Below, piece by piece: positions 21,501-31,603 of a DNA stretch of 64,000 nt. The stretch's first letter is position 1, and every line of letters starts with the position of its first letter. Location: assembly GCA_025093985.1 (NCBI GenBank), contig JACAAK010000014.1:124001-188000 (forward strand), given 5' to 3'. Source of the DNA: Calvatia gigantea (taxonomy: Eukaryota > Basidiomycota > Agaricomycetes > Agaricales > Lycoperdaceae). Made by a program: the position numbers and the translations under genes. The notes under the pieces are model-generated. The model was not told where the DNA came from, made no database searches, and was given only the letters and a program-made list of their open reading frames with translations.

Positions 21501-23909
21501 CTAGTGCGACGGCTTTGGTTACTTCGGAGATGGAGCGGACTTGATCCGTGAGATTCGAAGCCATTTTCTTTGGAATATGTATCAGACAAAAGAAATGAGG
21601 TGGGCAGCGAAAAAAACATACGTTGACATTCCGAGTAAGATCAGCCCAAGTACCCTGAACACCCTCAACCCTCGCCTGACCCCCCAAAATCCCCTGCGTC
21701 CCGACCTCAAGCGCCACCCTCGTCACCTCCGACGCAAATGCCGAAAGTTGATCCACCATACTATTAACCGTACTCTTCAAAGTCGACATCTCACCCTCGA
21801 CCTGAATCTCAATCTTCTGCGTCAAATCCCCCCGAGCGACAGCGGTAGTAACGACAGCAATAGACCGTACTTGATCCGTGAGGCTCGAACACATCCTGTT
21901 CACGTTGCGTACCAATTCGAACCATACCCCTTCTACGTCTGGTACGTGTGCCTGTCCGCCTAGTTTGCCTTGAGATCCTACTTCGAGTGTGACGCGTGTT
22001 ACTTCTGCTGCGAGTGCTCGGAGTCGGACTACCATTCCGTTTACGGTGTTTTTGAGATCGAGGATCTCGCCACGTGCGTCGACTTCAATTTGTTTTGAGA
22101 GATCACCTAGTGCTACCGCTTTCGTGACTTTCGCTATCGATCGGACCTACAAATACCATTATGTGAGGAAAAAAAAGTAAGAAAAATTTTTAGGTGGACC
22201 AACACACACACACACACACCTGAGACGTCAAATTCGCCGCCAACTTATTCACAACACCCGTCAACTCCCTCCAAGTCCCCTCAACATCCAAAACCAACGC
22301 CTGACCCCCCAACTTCCCCTCCGTCCCAACCTCCTGACTCACCCTCGTCACCTCCTTCGCAAACTGGCCCAACTTATCCACCATAGTATTAATCACATCT
22401 TTCAACTGTACCATCACAACCCCTTGCACCGGTACCGTAATCTTCTGCGAAAGATCCCCACGTGCCACGGCATTACACACCCGCGCGACATCTTGTACTT
22501 GCGCTTTAAGAAGTTTAAGTTCTTCAACGGCTGACATGCCTGATTCGAATGCGGCGTGTGCGAGGGGTCCCATGGAGGGTACGATCATAGGTGAAGAGCC
22601 GTTTGAGTTTATACCGTTCGTTTGTTCGCCTCCTGCACCTGTTCCCGTTCCTCCTCCTGCTCCTCCTACTCCTGCTCCTCCGCCGCCTCCTGCGTCTTGT
22701 GTCGTTGTTGTTGCGGTATTGGGGTCTCCAGTAAACGTGTTCCCATTCACGACACCATTCATACCCATCCCCACCCCCATACCCATACACATATTAAGCG
22801 CAGCGGGGGGTACAGCATAGTTCCCATTCAAATAAGCAACGGGATTGATCAGTCCATACCCAGCATACAGAGGCATCATCATCGAGTCCGAAATGGATTT
22901 GCCACAGGTAGGACAAAAAGCGGGTCCAGATGGGGAACCGTTGGTGGTTGTGTAGGTGTTGTTGTTGTTGTTGTTGCTGCTGCCATTGAAGTATTGAGCT
23001 TGTTGTACCATGTTGGCGTATAATGCGTCGGTGTCCAGGTCGAGTGTGGCGGGGAGAGAGCCGAGAGAGAGGGAAGGACGGGAAGTGGGTGTCGATGATG
23101 ATGGGGTAGTGGAAGAGGTGTTGGCGGTACCTGTGTGATGGTGGTCTTTAGGCGGTGTTGAAACTTTCGTCGTCGTCGTAGAAGCTGGAGACCCGTTGGT
23201 GGAGGGTAGTAGTAGTAGTAGTAGTAGTAGTAGTCGATGACAGCGGTGGTATCGGCATCGTAGTAGACTTGCTGCCACTATTATGGTTTGCCACTCCATT
23301 ACCGCCGCCACTGCTACTCCCATCCTTAGTATTAGCAGTAACATTCGCAGGACCAAGAGGCGTAAACGTATGATCGACGACAAAAAGTTTGTTGATATTA
23401 TTCATCGAATTCGGGGGAGTCGTCTTCTTATCCTTCACACCACCATCATCATTAGCAGCAGCAGTAGCAGTAGCAGTAGCAACAGCGCCATTCTTCGAAT
23501 CCGGACCCCGATCGGTGGCACCAACAGAAGATAGATGGTGATACGACCCACCGCCCATCCCATCCACAGCCGGAAAATACCCCAACCTCGATGGAAACTC
23601 GACATCAAGTGGCGGGACAGCAGCGGGGAAGGAGACATTGGCATCAGGATCGTACTTGGCATGGTCCCTCCTACACCTTCTCACTTCCTCTTCAGCAGTC
23701 CATAATCGACGACCGAGAGCAACGATGGCACGGATGATAGCGTCTGTCTGCCAATTGCGTGGTCCGTGCCATATGGGTGCAGGAGCTGATTTTGTGCCTA
23801 GTTCGTATACGGAGAGAAGGAGGACGAGGTGGCGGAGGAAAGGGTCGCCGTCGTGGAGGAAGGCGAGCCTTGGGTCTGAGAGATGCGCCATGGCCGGCGA
23901 GGCGTACAT
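18515..23909 (-). CDS. nik1: Group III hybrid histidine kinase (Nik1/Os-1 type)
   Basis: Eleven minus-strand exons: 23279-23909, 22220-23184, 21622-22146, 20750-21567, 20280-20689, 19825-20210, 19428-19769, 19294-19372, 18927-19222, 18697-18865 and 18515-18636 (4,743 nt, about 1,580 residues). After a low-complexity N-terminus, seven HAMP-like repeats (roughly residues 430-1030) precede HisKA ([10 protein letters not shown], His about 1065), HATPase (N box [14 protein letters not shown]1 DTGIGIA, G2 GGTGLGLS) and a receiver domain (LLAEDN, Asp about 1486 in ILMDVSMP, Lys in ITKPL). The tandem HAMPs define fungal group III kinases, cytosolic osmosensors upstream of the HOG pathway and the route of phenylpyrrole fungicide action. 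The intron 1 placement is the least certain; the N-terminus is longer and more repetitive than usual. I start at the ATG at 23909; an upstream in-frame ATG lies at 23984. Confidence 0.92.
22203..22219. repeat. (CA)n tract forming a kinase splice donor
   Basis: On the minus strand the donor reads CAG followed by a (GT)n run. Every GT in the run is a potential donor, so slippage here would change spacing but not abolish the splice site. Confidence 0.75.
23211..23236. repeat. (TAG)n microsatellite in kinase intron 1
   Basis: About nine TAG/CTA triplets lie within the proposed intron 23185-23278. The open frame on one side (encoding poly-Thr) and the frame needed on the other side differ, so either an intron or a repeat-length change separates them. 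The GT-AG pair used here preserves phase. Confidence 0.7.
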
Positions 23910-25325
23910 GGTGGCTTGGGTGGCTGGGGTGTGCCAGGTGGTGTGGTGAGTGGGGTTTGGTTTCTGTAACACACACAATACCATTCTTCTTCCCACGCTG
24001 CGTCCATATCAGCTCCACAACTCGTGCTTATCTTATCCAACCAACCAACCAACCAACCCTCCTCTCCGCTTGGAGCATATCAGTCATTTCATACCTTTAC
24101 ATAACACACCCACAGCAATTACAGCAAACCCTGTAGCCCCTGATTTTACTCTCTCCTGTTGTTCATCTCGTCTCAGACACACAACTGCGGTGTGAAGAAG
24201 CCAGAATGAGGGACCTCCGAAGATCACACCCCCAAATTTCTATAAGTATCCCTCCGTTCTGACACGTACCCGCCTTCTTCTTCTTTTATCTCGCACAGCC
24301 ATCGCAGCACTGCACTAAACTATACAACCCTCAAATGTGCACCTCTAATTAGATCCGAATGTAAGCGCTGAGCATGAAACACAACTATCGACAGTAATTC
24401 TCGATCTTTAGCTTGACCCCTGAACTACGTACACCGATCTCCAACTACGCTTACTACGAATGACGACACAACCGACCAACCAACCAACGCTTCCAGTACT
24501 ACACGCACACATACACCTTTCTTACGCCCAACCCCTCTTCCGATAGGCTCGCGATCCTCCTCCCAGACTAACGACACTAAGCAACAACGATCTTTACTAA
24601 AAGTCACCCCAAATCAATACATAGTTATTACCGTTATGGCATGGCAATCTAATTCACCACCACCCCAAAAACGATACCCTTATGGAGGAGGGCGGGGGGG
24701 AGGGAGAAGGGGAGGCTGGAACCTAATAATCCAACTCAATGTACTGTAGTATGTTCCCGTGCTCCGCCGCAGAAGAGCGCTCGGCTCTTGGCAATTCACT
24801 TTGGCGCGCGCTTACAGTACTCACTTGTTGTCAAAAAGCCTAGGTAGGGCGAGACCCTACAAGCCAAGGAGATGAGCTTTCAATTGCATACCATGCCCAA
24901 ACGTCATGAATTAATTAATTTACGAGGTCACTCGCTGTTTCTTAGCACAAAGCTCCATGCCTTTGACTTTGTTTGACGTTCGTACTCCCTTCGAAAGATC
25001 GCCACAGTCTCCATTCTCGGCTGTCACAACCCGGCCCCCTATACTTTCATTATGTAGAAAACGTTAACATTTTCACATGCTCGGTGGACCGAGTTCCTGA
25101 AAAAAACCAATCAAATTGTGGAGCTCAGCGTCCACGAATTTATAAATTCATTCAAATTTCCTCCCACACGGCGATCGTGACGGGTCTCACCAGCATCTTC
25201 CCTCGGTCACACACTTCGCGTGACCAACGTCACAGTCACGCTCTGTTCAACTTTCTTTATCGCAGCATTTCAGTCCTTTGTCTTTTTGAACAAATTGCTC
25301 ACACTACTGACATCATCCTCCAAAA
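23910..25325. other. Upstream region of the kinase gene and intergenic spacer
   Basis: A ttacag-type acceptor near 23970 on the minus strand suggests a 5' UTR intron for the kinase. A CCAA-type tandem tract lies at 24033-24057, and a shorter one near 24474. A purine-rich stretch sits at 24683-24712. No other gene is recognised. Confidence 0.45.
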
Positions 25326-25703
25326 ATGTCCCGTCAAGAATTCCGAAGACAACGTCTCCTACAGCTCGCACAAGAACAATACCTAGAGGATGCCGAAGGC
25401 CTTTTCATGACAGAGGTAATTAAACGAAGTATCCACCAACTCCTCCATTCCCCAGATTATTAATTAACTACATTTACTATACTGTAGGAACAACGAGAAC
25501 AGCTCCTCAACTCATTCATCTCCGTCAAACTCGAATTTCACGATCTAGACGGTCTACAATGGACCCAGACCGCTCTTACAAAACGCCAGGTGCGCACGCT
25601 CACCCCAACCTCCTACGTTTGCTTAACGAGGTTCAACAGACCATACATAGACCAAGTATACTCCCACACCCGACTTCCTCAAAACCAGACCGTACATTTG
25701 TGA
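25326..25703 (+). CDS. Small uncharacterised protein
   Basis: Exon 1 is 25326-25415 (MSRQEFRRQRLLQLAQEQY...), followed by a 72-nt intron (GTAATT...CTGTAG) and an open frame from 25488 (EQREQLLNSF...) to a TGA at 25701-25703, giving about 101 residues. The splice keeps the frame and joins two Gln/Arg-rich, probably helical segments. A different frame stays open from 25559 to 25936, so another intron or a frame error could lie near 25590. No known domain is seen. Confidence 0.4.
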
Positions 25704-28572
25704 TCTGGACGAATACAGATTCTTCGACCATACGACGTAGAAGCTACAATCCGCGCCTTCTCCCAACAAGTTCCTTCCACCGCAGTCTCATCAAGCGCCC
25801 AGATACGCAAAACGGAATAAACATAGATTACCTATCACTTCCCAAGGGTACGTGCCCAACAGGCATTTATGAGCTCATATTGCGGCCTTTCCTAAATGAC
25901 ATCGTCCCAGTTTTTGGAGAGAGAGTAACGAAGTAGGACTCCCTCACTCATAGCTTCCCATTACCGCCCTCGATGCCGCACGAGTACCCTCAACCCAGGA
26001 TCACCTGTTAACATTAACATTTTTCTTTTTTTTTTTTACGTGGCCCATATCGGATTTTAAGTTTTTCCCCCAACGACAACGATGAACTTCTTCTATTACG
26101 ACGTTATCACGAACTCGACTATATCATCTACATTAGATGATCAACCACTAGGGCTTATCTCAAACTTTCTGTACAAGTACCTTTGTTGTATTTTCTTCAA
26201 TGTAATACCCCCCAAACTACATATTCCCGTTTGACCCCTCCTTTGACACTCGGAATCATGCATCTGGTGCGAACTAGCAAGAAATACTTACCATTTTTTT
26301 GGCTTATTTCAGGACCGGAACTCCGAAGGATAGTTGGGGGTTCAAGCTGGGTTCGATGGACGAGGGTAAGTTACGAGATGCACATCACACAAAAACGCCT
26401 GTCATTCACTTCACACAAGACCTCTCTCTCTCTCTGTACCTGAATGTAGGCTTTACAAAAAGTCCGTTGACAATCCGAAATCCATAACATATACATAAAT
26501 AGTCCACCGGTACCAGTGTCCCAACCATAAGTAAACACAACAAGAGTAAATTCAACAGAGGGGGGCATACAAAGAATCAACACCATACATTGTGGAAGCC
26601 TCGGGAACGATCATGATTCCCGCTTCCGTCATCTCACACCTCTCTCAATTCCCCGCCTAAACCTATTCCTTTCCAACCAGTCCCCCCTCCCAGTCAAGAA
26701 CCAACGTCAAACAGGCACTGACTCACTTGGGGCCTCAATGCCGGATATGTGGAATGCAACAACGAACTTCTTTATACAATGTTGTCATGTATTAAATCTA
26801 TTAACTTAGATGTTTCCAGCATGTGTAAACACCTGGACTTGTTGACATTGATTGGCCCAGTGCACCTCCCCATCCCGCCCTTTCTGTCCGGGTACCCCTG
26901 TTGTGTGACCCTCGCCCATAATCCGGGTTGAGATATAGCATCCTTCTACATCAAGCTGCATACTATCTACTAGTGTACAGTGTGAATGACGAGAACGAAT
27001 TGCAGTGCTCTATGCTGGTGGTTTCCTAGGTAAGGTAGTTTATGCAGTGGAATTTGATATTCATGCCAGATGCCGAACCAAGTACACATCCTTACACAAC
27101 AAAAATGCTGTCCGTTTATTTCACACACACCCTCCTTTCGCACACTTGAGCACAATATGATTGCTATAAGGTATTGTTTACTGAAGGCAGACATAGACTT
27201 GGACAAAAATCAGTTGATAATGGCATGGTATATGGTATATAAAACTCCACCAGTCCTTAGTGTCCAACATATAGTGATGGCAGTGACCACAAACCTGAAA
27301 GTAGATTATGGGCCACAGAGTAATAATAAGGGTGTTCTCAAAAAAAGGTCAACAGCCAATCACCACAACTTCAACAACTTTAACAATCACCATCACAACT
27401 TCCACAACTAGTCACAACATCCACAATTTCTACAATCTAATTGACCACCCTTTCTGATGGCACCTTACAATAGCTCTCCTGTCAACAATCTATTCAAAGG
27501 GGGGATCAAGGGGAATAGTGTAACTTCACCAGTGAAAAATCATGAACAAAAAAAAAACATAACCCCCAAACTAAATAAAAAAAGGAGAAAAGAAAATGCA
27601 ATATGAGCTACGCAGAATAATACCAATTCAAGGGGGGGAAGGGAGCCACCTACATGGTATAGCAACCATATACTGATAATTCCAGTCCCATGCAGTAAGA
27701 AGGGCCACCTACAGCTCCTAGTCACACATACACCTGATAAAAGTAGGCAACATGGCACCTATTATTAGTTTCCTGCTTTCCTTATCAACCTCAATCTGTG
27801 AGTTGGAAACCACTGTGTCATTGTCAGCAGCTTGGCAGTCTGAAGAGGCCTCAGGCTTTTTCATCAAGCTGGGCTCAATGGCCTGGGACTACTTGTCCTG
27901 GATTGGTTGTCAGTGCCCATTTCATCAGTGGTTGAGTGGTGGGTTCAGTGACCCTCATTTCTTGGGCAGGGACACTTAGGATGGGAGTTGCAATTGGGCT
28001 GATATGACTGGACATGTTTCATCAACTCTGTGTGGTAAAATGAACTTGTTAATGCCACAGCATTAAGCATGGGTTTAGTAGAAACATACCAACTATGTGT
28101 CCTGGTGCCCAAGTGGGGTGGTGAGTCTTTGAGATTGCACTCACCATCCTTTTATGCCTTTTCCTTCCCCCCAGGAGCCACTCATGGTGGGGCCATGGTA
28201 ATTGTGCCTTAGCTGTGCATGTTACCCACCAACAGTTGCCAAAGAATGCAGGGCCACTGAGCCACCACTACTCAGGTATTTTAAGAATAAGTGGTCAAGC
28301 AGTTACTAGTGTGTATTGACAATGTATGTTCAAGCAGCAGCTAAAACCAGGTCAAATGCTCTGACCTCCTTATGCCTGCTGAGCAATGACCCTGAGTGTG
28401 ATTCATTTTTATTAGGAGAGTCAAAACGATGGCCTGGTCATTTCTCAGCTCTGCTTTGACCATACCCATCACCAATACTAGTAAGGGACACAAGGCTGGA
28501 GGAAGAGGGGGTTTGCTTGTCCAATGAACTGTAAGGAGCTTATCTGAATATCCAAGGGTTGAAGTGGGGAGC
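25704..28572. other. AT-rich sequence without recognised genes
   Basis: Short open frames on both strands lack motifs. Around 26380-26430 and 27095-27150 there are two diverged copies of a motif with ACACAA.AA.GC.GTC...TTCAC, hinting at an old repeat family. 27400-28560 is low in complexity with no LTR or inverted-repeat ends found. It is probably decayed transposon sequence. Confidence 0.35.
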
Positions 28573-28799
28573 TCACGGAAAAAAGCTCAATCCCATCAGC
28601 ATTTTCCTTGCCACTCTCACAATCTCACATATTTTTTTAAGTGGTTCATCACCAGAAGTGCATCGTATTGCATGACACTTACTATGTATGTGAGCTTGAT
28701 GGGGGTATGATGATAGACTTATGAAGCATAGACGTTGATGAGAGTTAATAAGTTTAGTGAGCATGACAACAATTATTTCTTTTGGGACATGACAAAAGC
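28573..28799 (-). pseudogene. Host reading frame split by Gypsy A, downstream part
   Basis: If Gypsy A and one copy of its GATCC target are removed, the minus-strand frame of 38866-39046 runs on without a stop into this segment (WFFDAHPQVQD then RFCHVPKEIIVVML), giving about 136 codons open across the junction. The protein is not recognised. The insertion therefore appears to have broken a coding sequence. Confidence 0.45.
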
Positions 28800-28804
28800 G
28801 ATCC

Positions 28805-29319
28805 TGTTATGTGCACACTTACCTTGTAGGTTGTCTTCCCTAAAGGGCGTCTATACAGACTTACTCCCAATAGAGTTAACACGGGGATCTATATATAGAG
28901 GGGATCCACTCAGGGACTTGTCTCTATATATAGTCAGTCAAGAAGTAAGGCGAGTCACTAGTTAGATGAAGCCTTAGTTCAGGCAAGAGGATTGTGGAAG
29001 ATAAGAGGCTGGTAGCCAGTTCAAACTGTCTACTACAATGAGTATCTAACTAACTACTTATACTGGATAAGGCGGAAGAAAGATAATGGACAAAGGATAT
29101 GTGGATGTGTTGAACATCCACCATATAGGGAGGGAAGCATACAACAAAGGAAACACAAACACCATATCGGGTAGGGAGGGGAATGATGGCGAATCCAGAG
29201 TATCAAAAGGGAAAGAGAGAAGGGTAAACTAAAGTACATACATGGACAGTTAAATAAACAATAGGACAAGAAAGGAATAAGTCTGCAAAAGGATAATGCT
29301 AGAATAAGAAGTCATAACA
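28805..29319 (-). repeat. Gypsy A 3' LTR
   Basis: 515 bp, TG...CA ends, with TATATATAGAG and TCTATATATAG stretches inside. It differs from the partner LTR by T/C at base 6, one A/G and one T/C, each at a CpG site. It is the 3' LTR because the element reads on the minus strand. Confidence 0.95.
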
Positions 29320-29347
29320 TTATCTCCTACTAGAGGAAAAGTCTCTT

Positions 29348-31432
29348 TTACTTAGCCGAAACTACGGACATATCATCAGGGTACCCGTCTTTGTCCATGT
29401 CCCCGTGTCCATCATAAAGTTCCATAAGATGAACGAGGTTTTCTAATCTTTTCTGTTCTTTCCTGGTGGCCACTTTCTTCTCGTCTAGCTTGGTGTCGCA
29501 GTCCGTAGGTCTATGTTGGGGGTTAAGTTTTCTGCAGTGTTTACAAATGTACTTTGGGCACATGTAAGTATAATGGCCCGCCACCGCTTTCTTGCAGCCC
29601 TTGCATTTCTGGTAGATGCAATCTGAAGCGTAGTGTCTGATGTAGGCCTTCTTCAATATTTTGCATCTTCTGCAAATATACTTCCCGGGTTGATTGTCGT
29701 CATAGGGAGGGGAGTGTTGGAAGGCTGCGGCTTCTGGAGTGTCTCGAGGGCGTGGGTTAGGTAAGTGTTTGGCTCGAGATGCTGTTGCAGCGAAGGATTT
29801 TGGGTCAGAAGTTCGAGTTGAAGAAGAACTTGTTGATGATTTTCCTCGAGCAGGCGAGACTGATCGATTGGTCAGGGAATGGGAAGGGGGAGTGGCGACG
29901 CTGGCATGGGAGAGCGGGACCGAAGGAACCGTGGATAATAAGATGCGGGGAGATCCTTGGGGAGCCACTCTGCTAGGTCGGCGAGTTTGGTGGTTGAAAT
30001 CGAAGAGAGCCTATGGGAGTCCACTAGAGGCTGCTGAGTCGATAAATAATTGGGCGAGAGTGGTTGCGTCGGAATAACTCCGGCGAAGATTGTCGACCCC
30101 GATAAAAGCGTTCCGGATAGCACGCCAGTGTGCTCGCTGAGCGTCGTTAAGTAAATACTCTCGTCTGATCTGATTGAAATCAGCGAGTGAGCTCACCAGT
30201 CGGCCAATGGCTTTCGTAGTAAGCTGATGAGGTCCAGGCCAATTCGACTTTGATCCAAATTCGCCGTTCGAAAGGAGGACAAGGGAGGAGTTGGAGGTGA
30301 CGACCCGTGGTTGGATATAGTCGACAAGGGACTCAGCGAGGAGTTCCTTGTGGGTGTTTCCAAGCGAGGTCGTTTTGGTCGGACTGGGTGGAGTGGAATA
30401 GGTGAAGACGTCCTCGACCGCTTTGGCAGATAGTCTGTGGGCGTATAGCTGTACCTGATGGACCTTTTCATAGAGGTCTTTCGCCCTCTGAACGTTTCGG
30501 AGTAATTGCTCCTTAGAGGTGGTGGTGGGGGTGAATCCACTGTATATGGGGTGTGGTTCATCCCCATCCAAGTTCCGAATTTTGGAGGTATGCTCCGAGG
30601 CAGACTCATCGACTCGGGTCGGCTTGGGAGAAATGGATCCGACCAGAGGGATTGGGTTACCAGGGGTGGTAAATGCACAGAGGGGGGAGGGATGAATAGG
30701 GTGTGAGAGGTTGGTTGGAGGAGGATTGCCTCCAATTGTTGGTCGAGGCATTGGAGGTTGTATGCCTCGAGAGGGCTTTGGTTTAGTGGAGAGGGCGATC
30801 TCGGAATCGGTGAGGTCTGGCCCGACATCGGGCAGGGCGACGGTGGGTATGACTCCGGCAAGTAGGTGTGACTGGCTTTGTTCCAGTCCATGGAGTCCGA
30901 GAGCTCCTGGTTGAAAGGCTGGTCCTCCCAGTTCCTCACTGGGGAGTTGTGGAGGGGGGTCTACTCGTCGTCCACGTAGAGTTGGACTTCCGGAGGTGAT
31001 TCCAGAGTTAGAGAGTCCATTGGAGGGGGACTCCACTCCTTCGGGGATGCTCCCCATTCCTCCAGTATATCCTGGGCCCACATAGGACTGTTGCGAAAAG
31101 ATGGGCTCATGCCCGTTGAATCTAGGGGAAGATGGGGACTCCCAGGAAGAGGGGATTCGGGTGTACTCTCCATGTCTGTGGAACACCTCCAAGTGGTTGT
31201 TGGGATGCTCGTCGGACATGGCTTGGAGTTCGGCGAGGGTGAAGACTCCTGGAGGGATGAAGAGGGAAGGGAGATCAAGTTGATGCCTTGGGACATCGTC
31301 AATGGGATCGCGAAAGAGATTGGTTTGAGGAGGGTTTGTGGTGGGTAGTTCAGGGGAAGGGGATCGCTTGGTGAGGATGGTTGTTTTCCCTTTGGCAATT
31401 TTGCGGGCTTTAGCCTTGGTATTTCTGGGCAT
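29348..31432 (-). pseudogene. Gypsy A third ORF with triple CCHC motif
   Basis: One frame runs from the ATG at 31432 (MPRNTKAKARK) to a stop at 29348, broken only by one TAG at 30011-30013; the codons before and after are in the same frame, giving about 694 residues. The N-terminal 300 residues are Pro/Ser-rich and look disordered. A helical stretch follows (LLAESLVDYIQ, RREYLLNDAQRAHWRAIRN). The C-terminus holds three Cys-Cys-His-Cys knuckles (CRRC..H....C, CKGC..H....C, CKHC..H....C) and an acidic tail. It lies 170 nt after pol. CCHC knuckles suggest nucleic-acid binding as in Gag nucleocapsid domains; an extra ORF at this place is unusual and its role is unknown. Confidence 0.75.
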
Positions 31433-31603
31433 TCGAATTTTAGTAGGCCGCTGTAGTGAAAATTATAGGGGTCTGGTTTTACTGGTTGGTAAGTTGAGAT
31501 GACTTTGTTTGGTCAGAAGTGGGGATTGTCTGGGATTTTAGAGGCAGGAATATTCGGAGAGGAGTTTAGAATCCTATGGTTGGAATGACCAGAGGAGTGA
31601 AGA

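Noticed and set aside
19846..23534. Long plus-strand open frames opposite the kinase gene (up to 255 codons)
   Set aside because: They are antisense shadows of the HAMP repeats; composition is Arg/His/Pro-rich without motifs, and the minus strand carries a complete kinase.
26330..26370. tRNA gene suggested by a GGTTCGA-like stretch
   Set aside because: No box A, acceptor stem or anticodon arm could be formed around it.
30193..30939. 248-codon overlapping minus-strand frame inside Gypsy A ORF3
   Set aside because: It is Pro/Ser-rich like its host frame and explained by low-complexity sequence; no motif, and it ends without relation to the element's signals.
29739..31348. Plus-strand frames opposite Gypsy A ORF3
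   Set aside because: Gly/Trp/Arg-rich shadows of a Pro/Ser-rich coding strand.
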